A stretch of 64,000 nucleotides of DNA, from assembly GCF_002237445.1 (NCBI RefSeq), contig NZ_CP022527.1, positions 2,108,001 to 2,172,000 of the forward strand, written 5' to 3'. Positions 51,055-59,176 of this stretch are shown in pieces. The translations under genes were made by a program, and so were the position numbers. The stretch comes from Neisseria sp. KEM232. Lineage in GTDB: Bacteria > Pseudomonadota > Gammaproteobacteria > Burkholderiales > Neisseriaceae. The notes below the pieces were generated by a model, which did no database searches, was not told the DNA's origin, and saw only the letters and a program-made list of their open reading frames with translations. Every line of letters starts with the position of its first letter. Within the stretch, counting starts at the first letter, position 1.

Positions 51055-52824
51055 TCACCTCTCAGCCAGCAGTTTCAGCAGCAGTTGTTTTTCCGCCGCA
51101 TCCAGTCCTTCGGCGGCGGCTTTGCGTTTTAGGGTGTCGATTTGGGCGGTTTTGAAGGCTTTGGCGAGTTTGTCCATGCCTTCGGCGAAGGCGGCTTCGT
51201 CTTCTTCGCCCGCGCCGTCTCCGTCGGCGCCGCCGTTGCGGTAGATGCCGCGCAGGATCTGTTCGCCGGTGCTGCCGCGGAAGTGTTCCCAAATCTGCGC
51301 GTGGGCGGGCAGGGCGGGGCTGCTGCGGATGAAGTCGGCGATGTTGGCGAGGCAGGCGGCGTCGCCGTCGAGGACGAAATATTCGGGCAGGCGGACATGG
51401 ACGACCCAGGCGGGGTTGGCCATCAGGCTGCGGATAAGCTGCTGTGTCAGCGTGAGTATCTGCGGACGGCCGGACATGGCGGGCGGCGGCAGCTTGTAGC
51501 TTTTGGCTTTGACGTGCCGCTTGGGTGCTTCCTGGCCGAGCAGGTGGGCGAGGTTGGCGGGATCGATGCCGACCAGTTCGCTCAATGTCTGTTTCAACAA
51601 AAACGCGAGCGCAGGCGCGGTAATCTGCGCCAGAAGCGGCGAGGCGGTTTTCACCAATTCGGCCTTGCCTTCTTGGGTGCTGAGGTTGAGGCCGTCTGAA
51701 AGCGCGTGCCAGAAGTATTCCGACAGCGGTTTGCTTTGGTGTACCAGCGCGTCTTCAAACTGCGCTTTGCCGTAGGCGCGGATGTAGCTGTCGGGGTCGT
51801 GTTCTTCGGGCAGGAAGAGAAAATGCAGCGATTTGCCGTCTTTGAGCTGGGGCAGGGCATTTTCCAGCGCGCGCCATGCGGCTTTGCGGCCTGCGCTGTC
51901 GCCGTCGAAGCAGAAATAAATGCTGTCGGCCTGACGCATCAGGATTTTGACATGTTCGGCGGTGGTGGCCGTACCCAGCGCGGCCACGCCGTAGCCGATG
52001 CCGAACTGCGCCAGCGCGACCACGTCCATATAGCCTTCGACCACCAAAATCCGCCCCGCTTCTTTGACGGCGGCGCGGCCTTCGTAGAGGCCGTAGAGGT
52101 TTTTGCCTTTGTCAAACAGCGGCGTGTCGGGCGAGTTGAGATATTTGGGTTTGGAATCGTCGAGCACGCGCCCGCCGAAGCCGATAACTTGGCCGCGTGC
52201 ATCGCGGATGGGAAACATCACGCGGTGGCGGAAGCGGTCGTAATGGCGGCCTTGCTCTTCATTGTGGATAACCATGCCGCTTTCCACCAGCGGGCTGTTG
52301 GGGTAGGGCTGGAACACTTGCGAGAGCGGCGTCCAGCCGTCGGGCGCGTAGCCTAAGCCGTAGCGGGCGGTGATTTCCGCGCTCAGGCCGCGCGTGTCGA
52401 GATATTGTTGCGCGGCCGGATAGAGCTTGAGCTGCTGGGCGTAAAAATCGGCGGCGGCGGCGGTGGTTTCTTCCAGCGTCTGCTGCTTTTTTTTGCGCTC
52501 GGCGCGGATTTCGGGATTGTCGTTCTGCCCGCGCACACGCGGCACGACCATGCCCGCGCGGTCGGCCAGATACTGCACCGCTTCGGGAAACGACAGCCCC
52601 TGATGCTCCATGATGAAGCCGATGGCCGAGCCGTGCGCGCCGCAGCTGAAGCAGTGGTAAAACTGTTTGCTGGGGCTCACGGAAAACGACGGCGTTTTTT
52701 CTTTGTGAAACGGGCAGCAGGCCATGTAGTTTGCGCCGCCTTTTTTCAGCGGCACCTGTTCGTCGATGATGTCGACGATGTCGATTTTGGCCAAAAGTTC
52801 GTCGATGAAGTCGGATGGAATCAT
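51055..52824 (-). CDS. dnaG: DNA primase
   Basis: Makes RNA primers at the replication fork, 589 residues. The zinc-binding domain has CPFHKEKTPSF and FYHCFSCGAHG (about 37-65), the TOPRIM core VVEGYMDVVALAQFG (about 265) and CFDGDSAGRKAA. The C-terminal DnaB-binding domain begins after about 430. No rpoD is adjacent within the window. DUS inside near 51700. Confidence 0.96.
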   Translation of the reverse strand: MIPSDFIDELLAKIDIVDIIDEQVPLKKGGANYMACCPFHKEKTPSFSVSPSKQFYHCFSCGAHGSAIGFIMEHQGLSFPEAVQYLADRAGMVVPRVRGQNDNPEIRAERKKKQQTLEETTAAAADFYAQQLKLYPAAQQYLDTRGLSAEITARYGLGYAPDGWTPLSQVFQPYPNSPLVESGMVIHNEEQGRHYDRFRHRVMFPIRDARGQVIGFGGRVLDDSKPKYLNSPDTPLFDKGKNLYGLYEGRAAVKEAGRILVVEGYMDVVALAQFGIGYGVAALGTATTAEHVKILMRQADSIYFCFDGDSAGRKAAWRALENALPQLKDGKSLHFLFLPEEHDPDSYIRAYGKAQFEDALVHQSKPLSEYFWHALSDGLNLSTQEGKAELVKTASPLLAQITAPALAFLLKQTLSELVGIDPANLAHLLGQEAPKRHVKAKSYKLPPPAMSGRPQILTLTQQLIRSLMANPAWVVHVRLPEYFVLDGDAACLANIADFIRSSPALPAHAQIWEHFRGSTGEQILRGIYRNGGADGDGAGEEDEAAFAEGMDKLAKAFKTAQIDTLKRKAAAEGLDAAEKQLLLKLLAER

Positions 52825-52978
52825 AGTGTGGTGGGGAAGGGGGAGATTCAGACGGCCTTCGGGCGCGCAAAAAAGCAGGCCGTCTGAAAAACAAGGCCGC
52901 GGATTTTAACACGCCTCCCCGTTTTGGCTGCGCCGAAGCGGCGCTTTCAGACGGCCTGCCGTTTTGCGTTCAAACGGC

Positions 52979-53542
52979 CTATTTCTTCACCGCCTCGATC
53001 TGAATCGCCAGCTTCACATTTTTCGTCATGCCGGCGGATACCAGATAATCCATGCCCCACTGTGTGCGGTCGATCAGCGCGGTGAAATCGCCGCCGCACA
53101 CTTCGGCCTTTTTCATCGGATTGACATAGCAGTTGAATTTGGTTGCTTTGAGCGTTACCGGATGGGTTTTGCCCAGCATGGTGAGTTTGCCCTGCACGGC
53201 GGCGACTTTTTTGCCGTTGAAGACGAATTTGTCCGACACGAAACGCATTTCCGGATATTTTTCCGCGTTAAACAGGTCGGCCGATTTCAGATGTTTGGTG
53301 AACGCCGCGCTGCTCGATTGCAGGTTGGCGAGCGGCATCACGGCTTCCACCGAGCCGGTTTTTTTTGCCGCATCAAACGTTACCTTGCCGCTGACTTCGT
53401 ACACGCCGCCGACATTGCTGCTGGTGCCGAAATGGTCGATTTCGAAACGGGCGTTGGTGTGGAAGGGGTCGATTTCGTATTGCGCGGCACAAGCTGCGGC
53501 GGCCGCGGCGGCCAATACGGAAACAAACAGGATTTTTTTCAT
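52979..53542 (-). CDS. yceI: YceI family periplasmic protein
   Basis: 187 residues with signal peptide MKKILFVSVLAAAAAAACA. The YceI lipocalin-like barrel is recognised by YEIDPFHTNARFEIDHFG, TFDAAKKTGSVEA and the GGDFTALIDRTQWGM end. Members bind isoprenoid lipids such as polyprenyl chains. A cysteine at residue 19 does not form a good lipobox, so periplasmic release is likely. CAAGGAGAAAACG lies before the ATG. The gene stands alone. Confidence 0.9.
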   Translation of the reverse strand: MKKILFVSVLAAAAAAACAAQYEIDPFHTNARFEIDHFGTSSNVGGVYEVSGKVTFDAAKKTGSVEAVMPLANLQSSSAAFTKHLKSADLFNAEKYPEMRFVSDKFVFNGKKVAAVQGKLTMLGKTHPVTLKATKFNCYVNPMKKAEVCGGDFTALIDRTQWGMDYLVSAGMTKNVKLAIQIEAVKK

Positions 53543-53685
53543 CGTTTTCTCCTTGAGAACGGGTGTTAAAGGGAAACCGATTGTAGCAAGTTTCGGCGGC
53601 AGCGGACGTTTCCCGTCAGGAAAAACAGCCTTTTTGCAAAAGAAACGCCGCCGTGCCGCAACTTTTCAGACGGCCTCTTTCCCGC

Positions 53686-53691
53686 TACAAT
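53686..53691 (+). promoter_or_regulatory. -10 element before ubiK
   Basis: TACAAT in the GCTACAATCGCCCGCC context, 40 bp before the ATG. Confidence 0.45.
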
Positions 53692-53731
53692 CGCCCGCCT
53701 TACCATCGTTCAGCCATTAAAGGAAGCAGCC

Positions 53732-54004
53732 ATGTTCGGTTCGAAAATCCTCGAAGAAGTCTCCGCCAAAATCAGCGCCACCATCGCCGAAAGCCCGGCC
53801 AAAGACGTGGAAAAAAACGTCAAAGCCATGCTCGGCAGCGCGTTCAACAAAATGGATCTGGTGACGCGCGAAGAGTTCGACATCCAGCAGCAGGTGCTGA
53901 TCAAAACCCGCACAAAACTGGCCGAACTGGAAGCGCGTCTGGCCAAGCTGGAAGCGCCGCAGGAAAATGCGGCGCAAGCGGAAGAGGGCGCGGAGGCCGT
54001 CTGA
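53732..54004 (+). CDS. ubiK: Ubiquinone biosynthesis accessory factor UbiK
   Basis: 90 residues. The membrane fusogenic/UbiK family is a coiled-coil trimer that helps the aerobic ubiquinone complex. The N terminus FGSKILEEVSAKISATIAES is amphipathic; RTKLAELEARLAKLEA forms the heptad coiled coil. AAAGGAAG lies before the ATG. The last residues EGAEAV and the stop come from a DUS. Confidence 0.9.
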   Translation: MFGSKILEEVSAKISATIAESPAKDVEKNVKAMLGSAFNKMDLVTREEFDIQQQVLIKTRTKLAELEARLAKLEAPQENAAQAEEGAEAV

Positions 54005-54031
54005 AAGCGGAGTGTCAACGAAGTATCAAAC

Positions 54032-54071
54032 AGGCCGTCTGAAAACGCCGATTTGCGTTTTCAGACGGCCT
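54032..54071. terminator. DUS inverted-repeat terminator
   Basis: AGGCCGTCTGAAAACGC arms with a six-base loop between ubiK and the ABC operon. Confidence 0.75.
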
Positions 54072-54105
54072 TATGCCGCGCTGACAAAAACTTACAAAAA
54101 AACGC

Positions 54106-54111
54106 TATAAT
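54106..54111 (+). promoter_or_regulatory. Promoter of the TrpXYZ-like ABC operon
   Basis: TATAAT 35 bp before the ATG; CTGACA 19 bp upstream is a possible -35. AATCGCGCCTTTT context as at folP. Confidence 0.5.
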
Positions 54112-54145
54112 CGCGCCTTTTCACACGCATGGAATCCCCGTCGTC

Positions 54146-55165
54146 ATGACCGCCAAAGCCGCCTTCCTGTCCGCCATCCCCGCCGCGCTTGTCGCCGCCG
54201 TACTGGCCGCCTGCTCGCCCGCCGAACAAAATGCTTCTCCTGCCGACGGTGCGTCTGCGCCTGCGGCGGCAGATACGAAAAAAGTTTCCGTCACCGCCAT
54301 CGCCGACCATCCCGCCCTCGACACCATCCGCGCCGGCGTGATCGACGGTCTGAAAAGCGAAGGCTTCGAAGAAGGCAAAAACCTCACCGTCGACTTCCAA
54401 AGTGCGCAGGGCAGCACCGCCAATGCCGCGCAGATTGCGAAAAAATTCGCCGGCGACCAGCCCGACGCCATCGTCGCCATCACCACCCCCAGCGCGCAGG
54501 CCGCAGCAGCAGCCACCAAAACCGTTCCCGTCATTTTCACCGCCGTCACCGACCCCGTTGCCGCCAAACTCATCGCCAACTTCGAGCCTTCGGGCGGCAA
54601 CATCGTCGGCGTGTCCGACGAATTGCCCGTCGGCCCGCAAATCGACCTGATGAAACAGCTCGTGCCCAATCTGAAAACCATCGGTTACGTTTACAGCCCC
54701 GGCGAAGTCAACTCCGTCACCGTGCTCGAACGCCTGAAAGCCAAAGCGGCCGAACAGGGTCTGCAAGTGGCCGAAGCGCCCGCCGCCCGCTCTGCCGACG
54801 TGCTCACCGCCGCCCGCAGCCTGGGCGGCAAGGCCGACGTGATTTTCACCTCGCTCGACAACAACGTCGTCTCCGCCTACGAATCCATGTACAAAGCCTC
54901 CGTCGAAATGAAAATCCCGCTGGTGGCCTCCGACGCCGATTCCGTCACACGCGGCGCCGTCGCGGCTCTCGGCATGGACTCCTTCGGCACGGGACAGCAG
55001 GCGGGCAGACTCGCCGCCGCCGTGCTCAAAGGCAAAAAACCGGGCGAACTGCCCTCGGAAAAACTCGACAGCCTCGAACTCTACCTCAGCAAAAAACACG
55101 CCGCCGCGCTGGGCATCGCCCTGCCCGAAGCGCTGCTGAAAACGGCAAAAGAAGTGAAAGAATAA
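54146..55165 (+). CDS. ABC transporter substrate-binding lipoprotein, TrpX-like
   Basis: 339 residues. The signal peptide MTAKAAFLSAIPAALVAAV ends in lipobox LAAC and an alanine-rich linker follows. The mature domain has the two-lobe fold of the COG2984 family (SVTAIADHPALDTIRAGVID, IVGVSDELPVGPQIDLM and MDSFGTGQQAGRLA). In other bacteria this group is linked to tryptophan uptake, but the substrate here is not shown. The ATG 54146 is preferred over a longer frame. First gene of an operon with permease and ATPase. Confidence 0.9.
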   Translation: MTAKAAFLSAIPAALVAAVLAACSPAEQNASPADGASAPAAADTKKVSVTAIADHPALDTIRAGVIDGLKSEGFEEGKNLTVDFQSAQGSTANAAQIAKKFAGDQPDAIVAITTPSAQAAAAATKTVPVIFTAVTDPVAAKLIANFEPSGGNIVGVSDELPVGPQIDLMKQLVPNLKTIGYVYSPGEVNSVTVLERLKAKAAEQGLQVAEAPAARSADVLTAARSLGGKADVIFTSLDNNVVSAYESMYKASVEMKIPLVASDADSVTRGAVAALGMDSFGTGQQAGRLAAAVLKGKKPGELPSEKLDSLELYLSKKHAAALGIALPEALLKTAKEVKE

Positions 55166-55174
55166 GCGCCACGC

Positions 55175-55216
55175 GTTTTCAGACGGCCTCAGGTACACAT
55201 GAGGCCGTCTGAAAAC
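55175..55216. terminator. DUS inverted repeat between binding protein and permease
   Basis: Facing DUS with an eight-base loop. Being inside the operon, it may reduce rather than stop downstream expression. Confidence 0.65.
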
Positions 55217-55248
55217 ACCGGGCGCAAGCGCGAAAGAACCGACAAACC

Positions 55249-56157
55249 ATGAGCCTGATAGCCTTCTTCGGCGGTATCGAGACCGGCCTGATTTACGCCC
55301 TGGTCGCCCTCGGCGTGCTGATTTCGTTCAGCATCCTCGACTTCCCCGACCTCACCGCCGACAGCAGCTTCCCGCTGGGCGCCATCGTGTTCGCCGTGTC
55401 CGTCGGTGCGGGCGTCAACCCCTGGATTGCCTGCCTGTTGGCCGCCTTCGCGGGCGCGGCGGCGGGCGCGGCCACCGCCTGGCTGCACGTCGGCCTGAAA
55501 ATCCTGCCGCTGCTCGCGGGCATCTTGGTGATGGTGGCGCTTTATTCTGTCAACCTGCGTATCGCCGGCGGCTCGCCCAACCTGCCGCTTATCGACAGCC
55601 CCAGCGTCTTCTCCCCCTTTGTCGCCGCCGATTTTTCCAACCAATATTGGGTGCAGCCCCTCGTCGCCGCCGCTTTCGTACTGGCGGCCAAGCTGCTGCT
55701 CGACTGGTTTTTCAACACCAAAACCGGTCTCGCCGTGCGCGCCACCGGCGTCAACGAACGCATGGCGCGCGCCCAAGGCGTCAACACCGGCAAAATGATC
55801 ATCCTCGGCATGGCGCTCTCCAACGCCCTCGTCGCCCTCGGCGGCGCCCTGTTCGCGCAAACCAGCGGCAGCGCCGACATCACCGGCGGCATCGGCACCA
55901 TCGTTATCGGCCTGGCCGCCGTTATCATCGGCCAAAACCTACTGCCCGCCAAACGCATCGTCTTCGTCACCCTCGCCGCCGTGATCGGCGCCGTCGTCTA
56001 CCGCCTGCTCATCGCCTTTGCCCTGGGCAACGACGCCCTGCAAAACCTCGGCGTGCGCCCCACCGACCTCAACCTCATCACCGCCCTCCTGGTTGTTGCC
56101 GCCCTGCAAATCCCCGCGCTCAAAGGCCGTCTGAAAAAAAGGAAACCCGCCCCATGA
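55249..56157 (+). CDS. ABC transporter permease, COG4120 type
   Basis: 302 residues with about eight to nine membrane helices, related to the branched-chain-amino-acid type permeases. TGVNERMARAQGVNT (about 167-181) is the cytoplasmic loop that meets the ATPase. The stop overlaps the start of the ATPase gene by 4 bp (ATGA). Works with the upstream binding protein. Confidence 0.9.
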   Translation: MSLIAFFGGIETGLIYALVALGVLISFSILDFPDLTADSSFPLGAIVFAVSVGAGVNPWIACLLAAFAGAAAGAATAWLHVGLKILPLLAGILVMVALYSVNLRIAGGSPNLPLIDSPSVFSPFVAADFSNQYWVQPLVAAAFVLAAKLLLDWFFNTKTGLAVRATGVNERMARAQGVNTGKMIILGMALSNALVALGGALFAQTSGSADITGGIGTIVIGLAAVIIGQNLLPAKRIVFVTLAAVIGAVVYRLLIAFALGNDALQNLGVRPTDLNLITALLVVAALQIPALKGRLKKRKPAP

Positions 56158-56948
56158 TGTGCGCCGACAACCTCAAAGTCACCTTCAACGCCGGCACGCC
56201 GATGGCCAATCCCGCCATGCGCGGCATGAGCCTGCACATCCGCGAAGGCGAGTTCGTCACCGTTATCGGCAGCAACGGCGCGGGCAAATCCACCCTGCTC
56301 AACGCCGTCAGCGGCGACATCGCCGTCGACAGCGGCAGCATCGCCATCGACGGCCGCGACGTCACCCGCGAGCCTGCCCACAAACGCGCCCACCTTGTAG
56401 CCCGCGTCTTCCAAGACCCGATCGCCGGCACCTGCGAAGCCCTCAGCATCGAAGAAAACATGGCGCTGGCCTACGCGCGCGGCAGCAGGCGCGGCCTCGG
56501 TTTCGCCCTCAACCGGCAAAACCGCGAACTCTTCCGCGAAAAACTCGCCATGCTCAAACTCGGTCTGGAAAACCGCCTCACCGACCGCATCGGCCTGCTC
56601 TCCGGCGGCCAGCGCCAGGCCGTCAGCCTGCTGATGGCCAGCCTGCGCCCGAGCAAAATCCTGCTGCTTGACGAACACACCGCCGCCCTCGACCCGAAAA
56701 CCGCCGCCTTCGTGCTCGAACTCACAGAAAAAATCATCGCCGAAAACCGCCTCACTGCCATGATGGTCACCCACTCCATGCGCCAGGCGCTCGATTACGG
56801 AAGCCGCACCGTCATGCTGCACCGGGGCAGGGTGGTGCTGGACGTCGGCGGCAGCGAACGCGCGGGCATGGACGTTGCCGACCTGCTTGCCCTGTTCGAG
56901 CAGACGCGCGGCGAACAGATCGCCGACGACAGCCTGCTGCTCGACTGA
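56154..56948 (+). CDS. ABC transporter ATP-binding protein, COG1101 type
   Basis: 264 residues. Walker A GSNGAGKST (about 40-48), Q-loop ARVFQDPIAGTCEAL, signature LLSGGQRQA (about 147-155), and ILLLDEHTAALDP, in which the Walker B aspartate and glutamate are followed by histidine where most ABC ATPases have proline. Two adjacent ATG codons (56154, 56157) are both possible starts. A 50-bp DUS hairpin follows. Confidence 0.9.
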   Translation: MMCADNLKVTFNAGTPMANPAMRGMSLHIREGEFVTVIGSNGAGKSTLLNAVSGDIAVDSGSIAIDGRDVTREPAHKRAHLVARVFQDPIAGTCEALSIEENMALAYARGSRRGLGFALNRQNRELFREKLAMLKLGLENRLTDRIGLLSGGQRQAVSLLMASLRPSKILLLDEHTAALDPKTAAFVLELTEKIIAENRLTAMMVTHSMRQALDYGSRTVMLHRGRVVLDVGGSERAGMDVADLLALFEQTRGEQIADDSLLLD

Positions 56949-56958
56949 TACCGCCAAA

Positions 56959-57008
56959 GGCCGTCTGAAAAACGCCGCTTCGACAGAAGCGGCGTTTTTC
57001 AGACGGCC
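56959..57008. terminator. Composite DUS hairpin, copy 1
   Basis: 23-bp perfect stem from GGCCGTCTGAAAAACGCCGC with loop GACA. Identical to 62246-62295. Confidence 0.85.
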
Positions 57009-57265
57009 ACAACATTCAGACGGCCACAACTTTTCAGATACCGCAGTTTGGTCGGCTGCATTCGGCCGCTGCATCTGCACGGCCGTTTTGCAAAAAAATC
57101 TTTCGTGCCGCCGCTCTCTCCAAAGCACGGCGGCGGGAGTAGAATGCTGCCGAAACAAACGTTTCACTGCCGGTTCGGGCCGTCCGGCAGACCTCCCGCC
57201 CCGCGGCCGCGTCTGCCCGCACAACCTGCCCGGTTTTCTTCCTATCTCAAATAAGGAGCAGACTC

Positions 57266-58330
57266 ATGAAAGCAGCACGTTTCTACGACAAAGGCGACAT
57301 CCGCATCGAAGACATCCCCGAACCCACCGTCGCCCCCGGCACGGTCGGCATCAATGTGGCCTGGTGCGGCATCTGCGGCACCGACCTGCACGAATTTATG
57401 GAAGGCCCGATCTTCATTCCGCCCTGCGGCCACCCGCACCCGATTTCCGGCGAATCGGCGCCGGTAACGATGGGACACGAATTTTCCGGCGTGGTGTATG
57501 CCGTCGGCGAAGGCGTGGACGACATCAAAGTCGGCCAGCACGTTGTGGTCGAACCTTACATCGTGCGCGATGACGTGCCGACCGGCCCGGGCAGCAACTA
57601 CCATCTTTCCAAAGACATGAACTTCATCGGCTTGGGTGGTTGCGGCGGCGGCTTGTCCGAAAAAATCGCCGTCAAACGCCGCTGGGTGCATCCGATTTCC
57701 GACAAAATTCCGCTTGACCAAGCCGCATTGATCGAACCGCTGTCCGTCGGCCACCACGCCTATGTGCGAAGCGGCGCGAAAGCGGGCGACACGGCACTGG
57801 TGGGCGGCGCGGGTCCGATTGGTCTGCTGCTGGCGGCGGTTCTGAAAGCCAAAGGCTTGAAAGTCATCATCACCGAATTGAGCAAAGCGCGCAAAGACAA
57901 AGCCCGCGAAGCCGGTGTGGCCGACTACATTCTCGACCCGTCGGAAGTGGACGTAGTGGAAGAAGTGAAGAAACTCACCAACGGCGAAGGCGTGGACGTG
58001 GCCTTCGAGTGCACCAGCGTCAACAAAGTGATGGACACGCTGATTGAAGCCTGCAAACCCACCGCCAAAATGGTGATTGTGTCGATTTGGAGCCATCCGG
58101 CCACGATTAACGTACACAGCGTGGTGATGAAGGAATTGGACGTGCGCGGCACCATCGCCTACTGCAACGACCATCAGGAAACCATCAAATTGGTGGAAGA
58201 AGGCAAAATCAATCTCGAACCTTTCATCACCCAGCGCATCAAACTCGACGAGCTGGTTTCGGAAGGCTTCGAGCGGCTGATTCACAATAACGAATCGGCG
58301 GTGAAGATTATCGTCAATCCGAATCTGTAA
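57266..58330 (+). CDS. 2,3-Butanediol dehydrogenase-like zinc alcohol dehydrogenase
   Basis: 354 residues of the zinc-dependent medium-chain dehydrogenase group. Catalytic-zinc segments AWCGICGTDLHEF (C37 region) and GHEFSGVVYAVGEG, and a Rossmann motif GGAGPIGLLLA near 174. The combination HEFMEGPIFIP and GPGSNYHLSKDM follows the (R,R)-butanediol dehydrogenase/sorbitol dehydrogenase pattern, so interconversion of acetoin and 2,3-butanediol is the best guess. AAGGAG lies before the ATG. Flanked by DUS hairpins; transcribed alone. Confidence 0.87.
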   Translation: MKAARFYDKGDIRIEDIPEPTVAPGTVGINVAWCGICGTDLHEFMEGPIFIPPCGHPHPISGESAPVTMGHEFSGVVYAVGEGVDDIKVGQHVVVEPYIVRDDVPTGPGSNYHLSKDMNFIGLGGCGGGLSEKIAVKRRWVHPISDKIPLDQAALIEPLSVGHHAYVRSGAKAGDTALVGGAGPIGLLLAAVLKAKGLKVIITELSKARKDKAREAGVADYILDPSEVDVVEEVKKLTNGEGVDVAFECTSVNKVMDTLIEACKPTAKMVIVSIWSHPATINVHSVVMKELDVRGTIAYCNDHQETIKLVEEGKINLEPFITQRIKLDELVSEGFERLIHNNESAVKIIVNPNL

Positions 58331-58350
58331 GCCGTTTAATTTGAATGCAG

Positions 58351-58385
58351 AAAGGCCGTCTGAAATATTTTCAGACGGCCTTTTA
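58351..58385. terminator. DUS inverted-repeat terminator
   Basis: Facing DUS with AAATATTTT centre and T run, 20 bp after the dehydrogenase stop. Confidence 0.75.
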
Positions 58386-58471
58386 TAGTCAGGCAGGGTT
58401 TGGAAACCCGACATTTTCCATGCTGTTAAAACTTTGTCCGGTCTCGCTCCAAGCCGCCGATGTGTTCCGTC

Positions 58472-58491
58472 ATTCCCGCGCAGGCGGGAAT
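58472..58491. repeat. dRS3 repeat (consensus)
   Basis: ATTCCCGCGCAGGCGGGAAT, exact consensus. Faces the copy at 58547. Confidence 0.88.
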
Positions 58492-58546
58492 CTTGTCTGA
58501 GCCGCAACACACGGTAGTGAAACCATGCGTCCGTAACCGGTAAAAG

Positions 58547-58566
58547 ATTCCCGCCTGCGCGGGAAT
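58547..58566. repeat. dRS3 repeat (consensus)
   Basis: ATTCCCGCCTGCGCGGGAAT, the exact reverse complement of the copy at 58472, 55 bp away. Confidence 0.88.
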
Positions 58567-58621
58567 GACGGCGGTTTAAGCTTTCAGACGGCCTCTTGCC
58601 GCAATGCCGAATGTCAATCCC

Positions 58622-59176
58622 CTAGCGCTGCTGCGCCGCGTTGGCGAGGTTTTTCACCGGGGCGAGGCTGACCGAGCCGCCCTGGCCGGTAATCCATTTG
58701 TTTTCCACGCGCCAGATGCGGGCGGTGTCTTCGAGGCGGACGTACCAGTGTTGGGTGGGAGGCAGGGTGGCGAAGCGTCCGGTAAATTCGGTTTTGTCGC
58801 CCGAGGGCGGGGCGGCGGATTTTTGCAGGACGATGCTTTGGTCGAATTCTTTTTTCGCCGGATGCATCAGGGTCAGTTTGACGGGCACGCTGTTTTCGAA
58901 GCGGCCGGAAAGGTAGACGCGCACGGCGCTGCCGTCGGGGCTGATGAGCACTTGGGCGTTGATGCCGCGTTCGATGGCGGCGGTGTCGCGCTTGATGTCG
59001 AGGTCGATGTGTTTGCCGTCTTTGTAGTAGTCGTCGCTGACGAGGTCGGAGCTGTTGCTGGCGGCCAGCCAGAGGGTGACGAAGGCGGCAACGACGACGA
59101 TGGCGGGGCCGGACATCAGCAGCCACGGCCAGGGTTCTTTGTACCAGGGTTTAGGGGTTTGCCCGTTCACGGTCAT
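58622..59176 (-). CDS. fixH: FixH family protein
   Basis: 184 residues. One N-terminal membrane helix (about 17-41, PWLLMSGPAIVVVAAFVTLW), then the FixH periplasmic domain (DYYKDGKHIDLDIKRDTA). FixH assists assembly of cbb3 cytochrome oxidase, probably with copper delivery. The start overlaps the ccoG stop by 4 bp (ATGA), so the two are translated together. Final residues are rich in Ala and Gln. Confidence 0.88.
   Translation of the reverse strand: MTVNGQTPKPWYKEPWPWLLMSGPAIVVVAAFVTLWLAASNSSDLVSDDYYKDGKHIDLDIKRDTAAIERGINAQVLISPDGSAVRVYLSGRFENSVPVKLTLMHPAKKEFDQSIVLQKSAAPPSGDKTEFTGRFATLPPTQHWYVRLEDTARIWRVENKWITGQGGSVSLAPVKNLANAAQQR

Noticed and set aside
57242..58510. 422-codon frame antisense to the butanediol dehydrogenase gene
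   Set aside because: Mirror frame of a gene with clear zinc and Rossmann motifs; rich in His, Val and Asp with no domain.
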